This document shows positions 31,355 to 40,865 of a stretch of DNA of 64,000 nt, piece by piece. The stretch comes from Gambelia wislizenii (lineage: Eukaryota; Chordata; Lepidosauria; Squamata; Crotaphytidae): assembly GCA_030847615.1 (NCBI GenBank), contig JAUMIR010000003.1, positions 77,200,001 to 77,264,000 on the forward strand, in the 5' to 3' direction. Numbering within the stretch: position 1 is the first letter of the stretch; every line of letters begins with the position of its first letter. The notes beneath the pieces were generated by a model, which saw nothing but the letters and a program-made list of their open reading frames with translations, searched no databases and was not told the DNA's origin. Both the position numbers and the translations under genes were made by a program.

Positions 31355-31900
31355 TCATGAATCCTTTCTGGACAAAACATTGACAGCATATTGAATATCT
31401 GGGTGTGACCATCTTGCAATATACAATAAACTTCCAATTACAGAATGAAAAAGTTCAGGATGTTCATACAACCTAGTATCTGCAATATTTATGAAATCAG
31501 AACACATAGGAGTTTGTGCAGGTTTACATTGAGACATGTTACAAAGATCTAGGACCTTTTCAATTTTCTGAACTTGGCTCACGTTAAAATCACCATTTTC
31601 AAACCTTTGGAAATCCACTCCCAAATAGTTTTTAATTTGACCAAGGTCTTTAAGTTTAAGCTTTGAACCTAGCTCTTCTTTAAACTTTTGTACTTGAGTG
31701 TCAGTTTGGGTAATTAAGCAAAGGCTAAAAGAATTTCATAATTCTGATTGACACCCCTTGTGTACAAACATGGATCAGCAATGCTGTTCTGAAAACCAAC
31801 ATTTTCGCGCTGTTCATCCAAGCAAAGGTACCAACACCTCCCACTCTGTTTCAAGCCATATAAAGCCTTTCTAAGTTGGTACACATGGTCTGGGCCTGTT
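31355..31900 (-). pseudogene. pol: Nested Copia RT C-terminal part, catalytic box lost
   Basis: Sense reading gives KALYGLKQSGR and DPCLYTRGVNQNYEILLAF, then a stop and other-frame sequence, then the frame with YLGVDFQRF-type sequence and IGSLLYIARWSHPDIQYAVN. The YxDD catalytic box expected between LYTRG and the linker is not present in any frame, so a deletion or scramble has removed it. The copy cannot encode an active polymerase. Confidence 0.8.
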
Positions 31901-32261
31901 CAACATATATACACTCATCCAGTGGGGCATTCATATAAGCAGTCTCTATATCAAAGTGATTAACTTTGAGTTTGTGCAGACTTGCAACAGACAAAGCAAT
32001 TTTAATACTTTGTGCTTTAGCAGTGGGGGCAAAAACTTGGTCATAATTCAGATACTTTATCTGTGAATATCCCTTTGCCACCAAACGTGCTTTGTACTTG
32101 ACACTCCCATCCTGCATCTGCTTCTTTTTGTACACCCAACGACAACCCACAGCTTTTTCTCCCTGTGGCAATGACACAATATGAAAAACATCATGACTTT
32201 TGATGGATTCTATTTCATTTTCCATTGCCTGTTGCCACTTCTGTTGCTCATCTTGAGGCAA
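31851..32261 (-). pseudogene. pol: Nested Copia reverse transcriptase N-terminal part
   Basis: Matches the RVT_2 family: WQQAMENEIESIKSHDVF, VGCRWVYKKKQ, YKARLVAKGYSQ and the first catalytic aspartate region VNHFDIETAYMNAPLDE. It ends in a stop at 31851-31853, just before the KALYGLKQ block that lies in another frame. Confidence 0.9.
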
Positions 32262-32371
32262 AACTTCAAAACATCAGTAAAACTATCAGGTTCAAAACTC
32301 ACCTGACACACTTTTACATTCTGTGCAGTGAATCTCAGAGGAGGCACTCCCCTTGTCTCTCTGTTAGAGCG

Positions 32372-32554
32372 TCAGGGAATGACAGGCTGAGCCTGATCAC
32401 TGTCAGAATCTGCATTTGAATCACTTTCTACATCAGAGGACTCATGCTTTGAACCTTCCCCTGCCAAATCTGGGGAACTGTCAGTGCCTGACCCAGTAGC
32501 CTGCAGTTGCTGCTGATCAGGCTGAGTTTCACCTACAAATGAAGGCAAAATCAC
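32372..32554 (-). pseudogene. pol: Nested Copia integrase-RT acidic linker
   Basis: A Ser/Asp/Gln-rich stretch (SDVESDSNADSDSDQAQP) typical of the low-complexity linker between the integrase and RT in Copia Pol. The frame changes relative to both neighbours. Confidence 0.7.
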
Positions 32555-33890
32555 ATCTGGGTTGGAGTGAATGTGATTCCAGTTAGCTTTTCCTTGAACT
32601 GAGCATTTCTGGAAATCAAAACTCTTCTATCTTTTAAGGCAAAACGCCAGGCCTTGGAAGTTTGTTCATACCCTAAGAATCTCAGCCTTCTGGCCTTGGG
32701 CTTCCCCTTTTTTCTGATTGCTTTAGGGATATTTACCCATGCATAGGACCCAAAAGTCCTAATATGATTCACAGATGGCTTCTTGCCATAAAACATGGAA
32801 AAGGGAGTATTTGAGACCACAGAACTTGGCATGCGGTTACTCAAATAAGCAGCTGTCAACATGGCCTCTCCCCAGTACTTCTGTTCAATGTTTGCATCAA
32901 ACATCAGGCTATCTTTAATTGTTTGCAAAACGCCAATTTTTCTCTCCACTATTCTGTTCTGGCTGGGAGAAAAAGGGCCGTCAGTCTGTGAAAAATTCCC
33001 TTCTGCTTCAGCCAGTTATGGAACTCATTTGACATAAATTCCCCTCCTCTATCTGTCTGGAGAGATGACAGCTTCTGAGAGAAATGTCTCTCAACATAAG
33101 CCACCCAATTTTTAAAAGTCTGAAAAGTCTCATCCTTACTCTTGAGTAAAAATACAAAACAAAAATGGCTGTGATCATCCACTAAGACCAAAATGTACTT
33201 GGCTCCTCCCAAGGATGCTGGAAAGGGGCCAGACAGGTCCATATGGATCGGCTCAAGGATTCTCTTTGACTTTCTGTCACTATGCTTGGGAAAAAGATGG
33301 ACCTTTGATTTTGATCTCTTACAGCTCTGACAGTCCAGGTACTTCTGACACGCCCTCAAACTCAGCCCATCTACCATCTCAGACATCTGCCTAAGAACTT
33401 TAAAGCTAGCATGGCCAAATCTCCAATGCATCAAATGCACACAGTTATCATGCATGGGAGAATTTGCCATCACAGTACCAGTTTGAGGTTCTTGTACACA
33501 ATCATACATGTAATACAATTGGTCATGGAAAACACCTTCAGCCAGAATGGCACCATCTTTCAAAATAAAGCATTTGTTCCCTTTAAATTGTACTTCACAG
33601 TCCTCCTGTGTCAACTTGGCAACAGAGAGCAAACACATTTTTAAACCAGGAACATACTGAACATTTTTTACATCCATGTTCAAACATTGTACAAAACATG
33701 TAGCTTTACCCAAACATTCTGACTTGGATCCATCAGCCAAACTCACACTTGAGGGGCTAGTCTCTTTAAAGTCGTTAAAATTTTCTTTATCATTGAAGAT
33801 ATTTTCATTACAGGTGCTATCCAAAGCCCAGGGGCTTAAATGTACCTTTTGTTCCTTTGCAGCTTGCAAAACAACTGCAGAAACAGTCAT
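32551..33890 (-). pseudogene. pol: Nested Copia protease and integrase
   Basis: The frame from 33890 to 32949 contains a protease whose active-site motif reads ALDSTCNENIF (Asp codon 33819-33821), so the expected DSG is DST. It continues with the pre-integrase zinc site (HWRFGHAS then CQSCKRSK) and integrase residues D (33237-33239, IHMDLSGPF) and D (33051-33053, TDRGGEF). A frameshift near 32950-32990 moves the last catalytic E (32944-32946, ERKIGVLQ) into the frame ending at 32551, which also holds YWGEAMLTAAYLSNRMPS and VNHIRTFGSYAW. The protein is thus broken once between the second Asp and the Glu. Confidence 0.9.
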
Positions 33891-34630
33891 GCTGGAAATA
33901 GATTTCTTGGTCTTAGAATTCTTTCCTTTCTTAGACTTGCATTCCTTGGAAAGGTGCCCCTCCTTTCCACAGCTCCAGGAACTTCACCCTTACTGCAGTG
34001 TTTGGAGCCATCTACTGGGCCATTTGTAGAACTGCAGATCTTCAGCTGTGAAGCCTTTGGAGATGGGAAATCTTGCTTTCTCTCCAGCCATTTTGCCTCT
34101 TCTTCCAACAAATGACCAGTAATAAAATTAATGGTCAGATTTGCTCTGGGAAGAGTTTCAAAAGAATGCACTAGGGAATCATATTTTTCTGAAAGACTGG
34201 AGAGGAGAATATGGCACTTATCCCGTTCAGTAAAGTCCAGATTGACTTCCTGCAACCTATTAAAGTAATGTCTTAAAGTTGCAATATGTGTTGCGACATC
34301 ACCATCTGGCTGCAGCTTTAGTCTACACAGCTTTCTTGTCAACATAAGCTGTGAGCCAGTCCCAGCATGGACATAAACTTGCCTCAGTGCCTATCAAGTT
34401 TCCCGGGCCGACACACAGCCTCGCACATAAATCAGCTGACTGTCCTCAATTGCCAAAATAAGTGAAGCTTTTGCTCGTTCCTCAGCCTGAATCTGCAAAG
34501 GAGTAGCACCTTGGCCAGGGATAGCTACAATAGGGGCATATATCAATTGTTGATGCAAATAAGCTTCCATCTTCACAGCCCACAAATGATAGTTCTTATC
34601 ATTTAACTTTTGGAAGGGGAAAACTGCCAC
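33887..34630 (-). pseudogene. gag: Nested Copia gag
   Basis: The ATG at 34628-34630 opens FQKLNDKNYHLWAVKMEAYL, a Copia Gag N-terminus. Two adjacent stops (TGA, TAG) around 34391-34396 interrupt the frame, which then resumes unchanged with MLTRKLCRLKLQ, VATHIATLRHYFNRLQE and FITGHLLEEEAKWLER. The zinc knuckle sits in a different frame at about 33939-33980 and reads SWSCGKEGHLSKEC: the first cysteine of the CCHC pattern is replaced by serine. Gag would package element RNA. Confidence 0.88.
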
Positions 34631-35004
34631 GCTCTGAGACGTGGTCCATAAACTTTCTAGCCTCTCTCAGCTCAATATCTGCTGCCCTAACATGGGTAGC
34701 TTACCAGCTGGGCATTGTAAATGGTTCCGTCTCAGCAGCTCTTCACAGGTGTTCTCAAATTCCAGATCCCCTCTGTGCTGGGCTTGTCAGCTTTTGCCAG
34801 GCGCAGACAAATAGAAAACTCCAACAGCTTCAAAACAGCCTCAAAATCCACAGCTCAAAAAGAAAAATTCACACCAGAGGAACAAGTTGCCCAATTTGCC
34901 GCTTGTTAAGAGCCCCTCTCAACTTAGGCTCAAACAATCTGCGGCCATAAAAACTTTCAAGGCTCATAAAATTCTGAGCCAGCCACTCTGGGCATGCCTT
35001 AACC

Positions 35005-35502
35005 TGTTGTAAAATGCAGAGTCCATTCTCCCTCTCCGTTCTCCAGAGATGCATGCAGCGAAATAGCATGGGCTTTTGGGCAAAGCCATGCATACCTCTG
35101 ATGCAAAATAAGGAGGCTGTTGGTTTTCTTTATAGCTTTATTAAAAAGAGATGCAAAAGCAAAATAAAAGAAGACATTCATCCATGCTTCTGTATGCCCC
35201 AACGCTTCTCAGGAGCTAAGAGAAGAGAAAAGGAGCCTCCAAAAGCAAGAGGCTAACTAACTCCAAAATCCCTCCCCAGTTATATGTTTCCCCCAAAAAC
35301 ATTCAATCCTTCTGAGAAGGAGCAGAAACCTGAAGCCCAGTTTTGTTTCTTGTCTTCTCACTCTGAAGGACAGAGAAAACAAAACAACAAAAGACAGATT
35401 TATGAGTTCTGAGAGACAAGCTGGCATCTCAATGCCTGGTGAACAAAATTACCCAAAAGTGGGGAGATAAACTTCTGATTACAATATCTATTTTCCCTGA
35501 CA
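35005..35502 (-). repeat. Nested Copia 5' LTR
   Basis: 498 bp. In the sense direction it is followed by GGTTAAGGCATGCCC, which does not match the common Copia initiator-Met primer site, so the primer tRNA is unknown. Confidence 0.9.
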
Positions 35503-36420
35503 AACAGATCAAAGGACTGCCAAAGTCCGATTCTAAGAAATGGGTGCGAGCAGCTACTGAGGAGATGCAATCTCTGTATAAAAATAAGACATGGACTTTG
35601 ACAGAATTGCCAAAAGACAAGAAGGCAATTGGCTGCAGATGGGTCTTTTACAACAAAGCAAAATGCAGAAGGTGAGATTGAAAGATATAAAGCCAGACTT
35701 GTAGCTAAAGGTTACAATCAACAATTTGGAGAATATTTTCATGAAACTCTCTCCCCAGTAGTTACACACACAACTATTAGAACCTTATTGGCTGTTGCAG
35801 CTTCCAAGAAAATGCATGTACAACATCTAGATGTGAAAACAGCATTTCTTTATGGAGATCTAGATGAGGAAGTGTACATGGAACAGCCTTCAGGATTCGA
35901 AGTACCTGGAAAGGAGCATCTAGTATGTAAACTTGAGAAAAGTTTGTATGAATTAAAACAAGCAGCCAAGAAATGGCACGAAAAGTTAAATCAGCTCCTT
36001 ATCAAAGAAGGATTTACTCCAGGTACTGTTGACCAATGTGTTTACAAAAGATTCAGAAACAATAGATGGACTTACATTGCAAGTTATATTGATGATTTGA
36101 TTCTGTGAAGTCAAGACAAAGCAGATAGTGAAGAGATACTCCTGAATCTCCAGAAAGAAATAGATATTAAAAGTTTGGGAGACATCTCACACTATCTTGG
36201 AGTACAAATTGAAAGAGACCATGATGGAAACTTCTTTCTTAATCAAAAGCGAAAGATTATAGTTCTTCTGGATTGTCTTGGCTTAAAAGATGCAAATGAT
36301 GCTCTAACTCCAATGGAAGTAGGTTTCTTAAAGAACAATGAGGCATCTGAACTCTTGAGAGACAGTGAAAAGTACAGAACTGCAGTTGGAAAACTTCTGT
36401 ACATAGCTAATTTCACCTGA
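35503..36420 (+). pseudogene. pol: Outer Copia reverse transcriptase, degenerate
   Basis: Resumes directly after the nested LTR with the pre-RT block KKWVRAATEEMQSLYKNKTW. RVT_2 motifs follow: GCRWVF, YKARLVAKGYNQ, VQHLDVKTAFLYGDLDEEVY, KSLYELKQAAKKW, and the catalytic box YIDD at 36085-36096. There is a frame change near 35640, an in-frame TGA at 36106-36108 right after the YIDD block, and another stop with frame change at 36418. The catalytic aspartates themselves are intact. Confidence 0.9.
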
Positions 36421-37031
36421 TATTGCAAATGCTGTTGGCATCTTATGTAGAATGGTTAATTCTCCTACTCTTTGAGATTTTATTGCAGTGAAAAGAATTG
36501 CAAGATATTTAAAATCAACCGCTGACTTCAAACTGATGCTGCCAGCATGTGAGAAGCCACGACAGATTGCCTATGCAGATGCTGATTGGGGATCCGGTGG
36601 AGAGAAAGTCAACCAGTGGAAACATCATCTTCTACGGTGGTGGAGCAGTAAGTTGGACAAGTCGGAAGCAGAGTACAGTGGCAGATAGTTCCACAGGTGC
36701 TGAGTGCGTCTCAGCAAAAACAGCTTGTGATGAAATCAAATGGCTGCAGAATTTGCTTCTGGATCTTGGGATACAAGATCCCAAGCCAACCATTTTGATG
36801 CAAGACAATCAAAGCTGTATCAAAACTTCTCAGAGTGATAAGCCTCTGAGGAAGAACATAGACATTGCTTTCCACAAGGTGAGAGAGGTGTGCCAGAGTC
36901 AACTTGTTCAACTGGAGTACTGCAACTCAGAAGAAATGATAGCTGATATTTTAACTAAACCTCTTCCTAAGAACAGTTTCCTGGGACTACGAGAAGAAAT
37001 GAAGATTGTTCATGGAATACCCTATGATTGA
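36421..37031 (+). pseudogene. pol: Outer Copia RNase H, degenerate
   Basis: The first catalytic Asp lies in IAYADADWG, in a frame that shifts around 36600. The rest of the domain (STSGNIIFYGGGAVSWTSRK, SSTGAECVSAKTACDE, MQDNQSCIK, EEMIADILTKPLPK) continues to the stop at 37029-37031. The tract AGAAGGGGAAA immediately before the 3' LTR is the polypurine tract. Confidence 0.9.
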
Positions 37032-37041
37032 GAAGGGGAAA

Positions 37042-37690
37042 TGTAGTATGTGGGGAAATAATTATTATAATGTAAAACAATCTTGTGTACTCCATTCACA
37101 TGCTAAGATAAGTCTAGGAATTTACCCTGCATGCTTTTCAGTTCTCCCAACTTCCCTTTCTCTTATTTCACTAGGCAATTCCAGCCAACTGGAGCAATGG
37201 GTCATTCACTCACATGACCTAATTTAAATATTATTGCTCTTTGTGTAAATTTCTTTTAAGTTAGAGTCTCCTTGCAGCTGAAGCCATTTAATGATGTCCT
37301 TGCCATGATGTTCACCATGCAGCCTCACCGCTAAAGGCTGGGTGAGTCTCATTCTACCCTAAATTCTCCTAGTTAGTTAGGAAGCCTTTTTTATAATTTG
37401 CTTTAGTATGTAGATTAAGATTGATATACCTTCAGTAAACTTTTGATATGCATTTTTAAACTGACTCCTTTGTTTTTGTAATGAGTCTAATTCATTGGGT
37501 GATCAGACCACAGAAAACACTTTTAAATGTTAATTGAGCTTGTCTCAGCATTCTTAATGCATCACTCTGCCTGAATTTTGAAAGTAAAAGATCTTTACTT
37601 TTTAAAGAAGATATTTTTATTTCCTTTTTAAAAGGGCTAGATCCCTGGAATTTTTAATACATTTTTATTTTTAGACTCATACCTCCTACA
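37042..37690 (+). repeat. Outer Copia 3' LTR
   Basis: 649 bp, nearly identical to the 5' LTR and followed by the target duplication ATAAC. Confidence 0.95.
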
Positions 37691-37719
37691 ATAACTTCCT
37701 TTATACACCAGTCATGAAG

Positions 37720-37810
37720 CTGGGGAGCGTATGTGTGTTGTTGCGGCTCCATGTGTGTGCGCGCATGTGCGCATTGTGTGCGCGCGCATGTGTGTTGTTG
37801 CAGCTCCATG
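37720..37810. repeat. (TG)n/(CG)n alternating purine-pyrimidine tract
   Basis: Two partial repeats of GTGTTGTTGCGGCTCCATGTG and GTGTGCGCGCATGTG. Alternating purine-pyrimidine sequence with Z-DNA potential. Confidence 0.7.
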
Positions 37811-38640
37811 TTAGCAGGAGAGGGAATCTGTTCTCAATTTCAATCTAAACTTCTAAACTAATTAAATAATTTAAACTTTAAAGGAGCAATCCACGATCAG
37901 CACTTTGGGTAACTGCCATCAAGTCAATTTATGGTGATCCCATGAATGAGAGACCTCCAAGTCACCCAAGTCAACAGCCCTGCTCAGATCTTTTAGACTC
38001 AGCTTCCTCGATTGAGTCAATCCATCTGGAATACGGTCATCCTCTTTTCTTACTGCCTTCTACCTTACTAGGCATTATTGTCTTTTCTAGTGAGTCATGC
38101 TCATGATACAGCCAAAGTACAACAGTCTCAGTTTAGTCATTTTGGCTTCTAGGGAGAGTTCAGGCTTGATTTTGCTCTAGGACCCACTAATTTGTCTTTT
38201 TAGCAGTTCAAAGTATCTGTAGAACTCTTCTCCATCACCACCTTTTAAATAAGTTGATTTTCTTCCTATCAAGTTTTCTTCACTGTCCACCTTTCACAAC
38301 CTTACAAAGAAACTGGTAATATGATGGCATGGACAATTCTAACTTTAGTATTTGAATACTTTAGTATTCAATGATATATCTTTATACTTCAGGATCTTGT
38401 CTAGTTCCTTCATAGGTGCCCTTCTAAGTCCTAGTGTTCTGTTTTTTTTATTCCAGTTTCCATTCTGATTAATGACTGAGCCAAGGTATGGAAAATCTTG
38501 AACTACTTCAATGTCTACATCATCTGCATAAAGTTACGTAAATCATCTGTGCTCTTTATTTTTGTTTTCTTAATGTTCAACTATAAACTTGTGTTTGTAC
38601 TTTATTCCTTGAGTTTCTTCAGTAATCGTTCCAAGTCTTA

Positions 38641-39610
38641 GCAATTTTCTGCTAGTAATATCATGTCATCTATATATCTTACATTGTTGATGTTCCTTCC
38701 TCCACATTTAATCCTGCTATGAAATGTTCAGCATACAATTTAAATAGATAGGGTGATCAAATGCAACCTTGTCTGACCCCCTTGCCAATTGAAAATCATT
38801 ATATTTTTCCATATTCTGTTCTGATGGTAGCCTTTTGGTCTGAGTACAGGTTACACATAAGGAGAATCAAATGTTGTGACGCACCCATTTCTTTAAGAGC
38901 GATCCATAGTTTTTCATGATCTATACAATAAAGGGTTTTGGTATAATCTATAAAGCACAGGCTGATTTTCTTTTGAAATTGATTGATGGACTTCATTATC
39001 CAACATATGTTTGCTATACGATCCCTAGTGCCTCTTTCTTTTCTGAACCCAGCTTGGACATCTGGCATTTATCGCTCCATATATGGTAAAAGTCTTTGTT
39101 GTAGAATTTTGAGCATCACTTTACTTACATGGTAAAGTAATGCAATGGTCCTGTGGTTACTGCAATCTCTATTGTCCCTTTCTTGGGAATTGGAACGTAT
39201 ATTGAGCATTTCCTATCTGTGGGCCATTGTTTTGTTTTCCCTATTTGTTGACAGATTTGAGTTAGAACAAGCGTAGATTCGGTCTCTGTAGAGTGAAGTG
39301 GCTCTATTGGTATGCCATCTGTTCCTGGTGATTTATTTCTCCCAAGTGCTCTGAGTGCAGCTTCCACTTCACCTTCTAAAATTGTAGGTTCCTCTTCAAA
39401 TACTTGTTCCTTGAATGAATCTGTCATCCTATTATCTTTTTGGTATTGTTTCCATTGTCTTTTTGTTTCTACTTTGTCATATAATGTGTTCCACTGCTGA
39501 TCACATAGCATCCTCACTCTTGGTTTACATTTCCCTTTGATTTCACAGATCTTGTGGAAGAGGTCCCTTGTTTCTTTGTTTATTATAGTAGATCTTGTCC
39601 CTGCAGACAA
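38641..39610 (-). pseudogene. Bov-B reverse transcriptase remnant
   Basis: The frame 39610-39125 has LGRNKSPGTDGIPIE and a block with LTQICQQIGKTKQWPTDRKC and YVPIPKKG. A frame change follows, then 39068-38799 has DVQAGFRKERGTRDRIANI and FIDYTKTLYCIDHEKLW, the RT palm region. The catalytic box reads RYIDDMILLAEN at 38641-38685 (the family usually has FADD). At least two frameshifts and several stops are present. Confidence 0.88.
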
Positions 39611-40513
39611 GCCACTTAATGGTTATATTCAGGGTTCTGACCCTATTTCTGTCACCTTTTGCTTCTTGTCTGTCCTTAACTACTTGAAGAGTTTAATCTG
39701 TCATCTATTTTTCACTGCAGATAGTGTATTTTAGCATCACCCTGACAACATCCCTGGTTTCAGTCCAGAGTTCTTCTATCTCCTGGTCAATTAGGTTTAA
39801 TAGTGCAAATATATATTTTAAAGCTATTTTTAAATTCTGCAGGGATGTTTGCACAATGGTTGCACCATTATAATAAAAATGGTTGGTTTAGTGTTCTTTA
39901 GCTTTACCCTGATTTTTGATATCAGAAATTTATGGTCTGCCCTAAAATCTGCTCCTGGTCTTGTTTTTCCAGAGAGAATTGAGCTTCTCCATCTTCTGCT
40001 TCTAATTATGTAGTCTATTTGATTTCTATATTGGCCATCAGGTGATGTCCATGTATACAGTCACCTCTTTGATTGCTTAAAGAATGTGTTTGTGATGAAC
40101 AAACTGTTGACCTTGCAAAATTCAATCAGTCCCTCTCCTGCTTCCTTTCTTGGTCCTAGGCCAAATTTCTCCACAATCGTTGATTCTGCTCTGTTTTCCT
40201 GCTTTTGCATTCTAATCACCTATGATTAACAAGAAGTCCTGTTTTGATGTGTGGTCAATTTCCTTCTAGACTCCAGCATAGACTCTTTCAATTTCTTCTT
40301 TTTCTGTTTCTATAGTTTGTTGGCTCTCTTTTATGTCCTTCAAAGTAAAGTGTGTACTACTACACACTACAACAACCCAATACAACAACCCACACAAATT
40401 CTGGGTCTTAATACTCTGATATACAGTAGTGATTACACAGGGCTAACACCCTTCCCAGCCATACAAAGTATTTTAACCTTGTTTAAAGGAATAGTGTTCC
40501 CAACATAGTTAGC

Positions 40514-40729
40514 TCATAAACTTGGATCATGGTTATAATAAGTTTTCCCTGAAGTCTTATATCCTTTGACTGCTTTTGCTATATCTCTCCTCACTATTAC
40601 TGCCATCTTATTTCTTCTTAGATTTTCATTTCCTGAATAAAATGCTGTATAATTATCTGAATCAAAATGTCCCATTCCTGTCCACTTTAGCTCACTCACC
40701 CCAAGTATTGCAATGTTCATAGGTACCAT
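40514..40729 (-). pseudogene. Bov-B endonuclease N-terminal remnant
   Basis: The frame contains VPMNIAILGVSELKWTGMGH and NLRRNKMAVIVRRDIAKAV, the start of the apurinic-like endonuclease of RTE LINEs. The remainder of the endonuclease (40513 back to 39700) is degraded. Confidence 0.85.
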
Positions 40730-40865
40730 TTATTTTACTATGTCTAGCTTCCCACAATTCATGTTTCATGCATTCCATATTCCTATAATATGTGCTGTGC
40801 AGCTTCAGACTTTCCTTTCATCTCTGAGTTAGCCTACCTTTGCTGTGTTAGAAATTAACATTGAA

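Larger units (their letters stand above)
29726..35507 (-). mobile_element. Nested antisense Ty1/Copia element
   Basis: A second Copia lies in reverse orientation between the integrase and RT of the outer one. In sense order its 5' LTR is 35005-35502 (498 bp) and its 3' LTR 29731-30235 (505 bp); LTRs start TGTCAGGG and end TACAACA on the minus strand. The flanks AAAAG (29726-29730) and AACAG (35503-35507) are a 5 bp duplication with one mismatch. The LTRs differ by roughly 20 substitutions and two indels, about 4 percent. The proteins differ from those of the outer element, so this is another Copia lineage. Confidence 0.92.
26466..37695 (+). mobile_element. Ty1/Copia LTR retrotransposon carrying a nested Copia element
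   Basis: A complete element with 649 bp LTRs (26471-27119 and 37042-37690) begins TGTAGTATG and ends CTCCTACA. It is flanked by the perfect 5 bp duplication ATAAC (26466-26470 and 37691-37695). The internal order gag, protease, integrase, reverse transcriptase, RNase H is diagnostic of Copia rather than Gypsy. About 5.4 kb belongs to this element; 5.8 kb is an antisense second Copia inserted between integrase and RT. All coding domains carry stops or frameshifts, yet the two LTRs differ at only two positions (26678 and 26979). Copia elements are uncommon in amniotes. Confidence 0.95.
37898..40865 (-). mobile_element. Bov-B (RTE) LINE, near full length but dead
   Basis: Antisense element of about 2.97 kb whose 3' UTR is at the left (GCCATCAAGTCAATTTATGG, CCTCGATTGAGTCAATCCAT), with RT in the middle and the endonuclease at the right. 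RTE elements encode one apurinic-type endonuclease and RT, and use target-primed reverse transcription. The gaps between recognisable coding blocks hold stops and shifts. The tail of this family is shared by the tRNA and 5S SINEs of the window, which is the expected partner relation. Confidence 0.9.
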
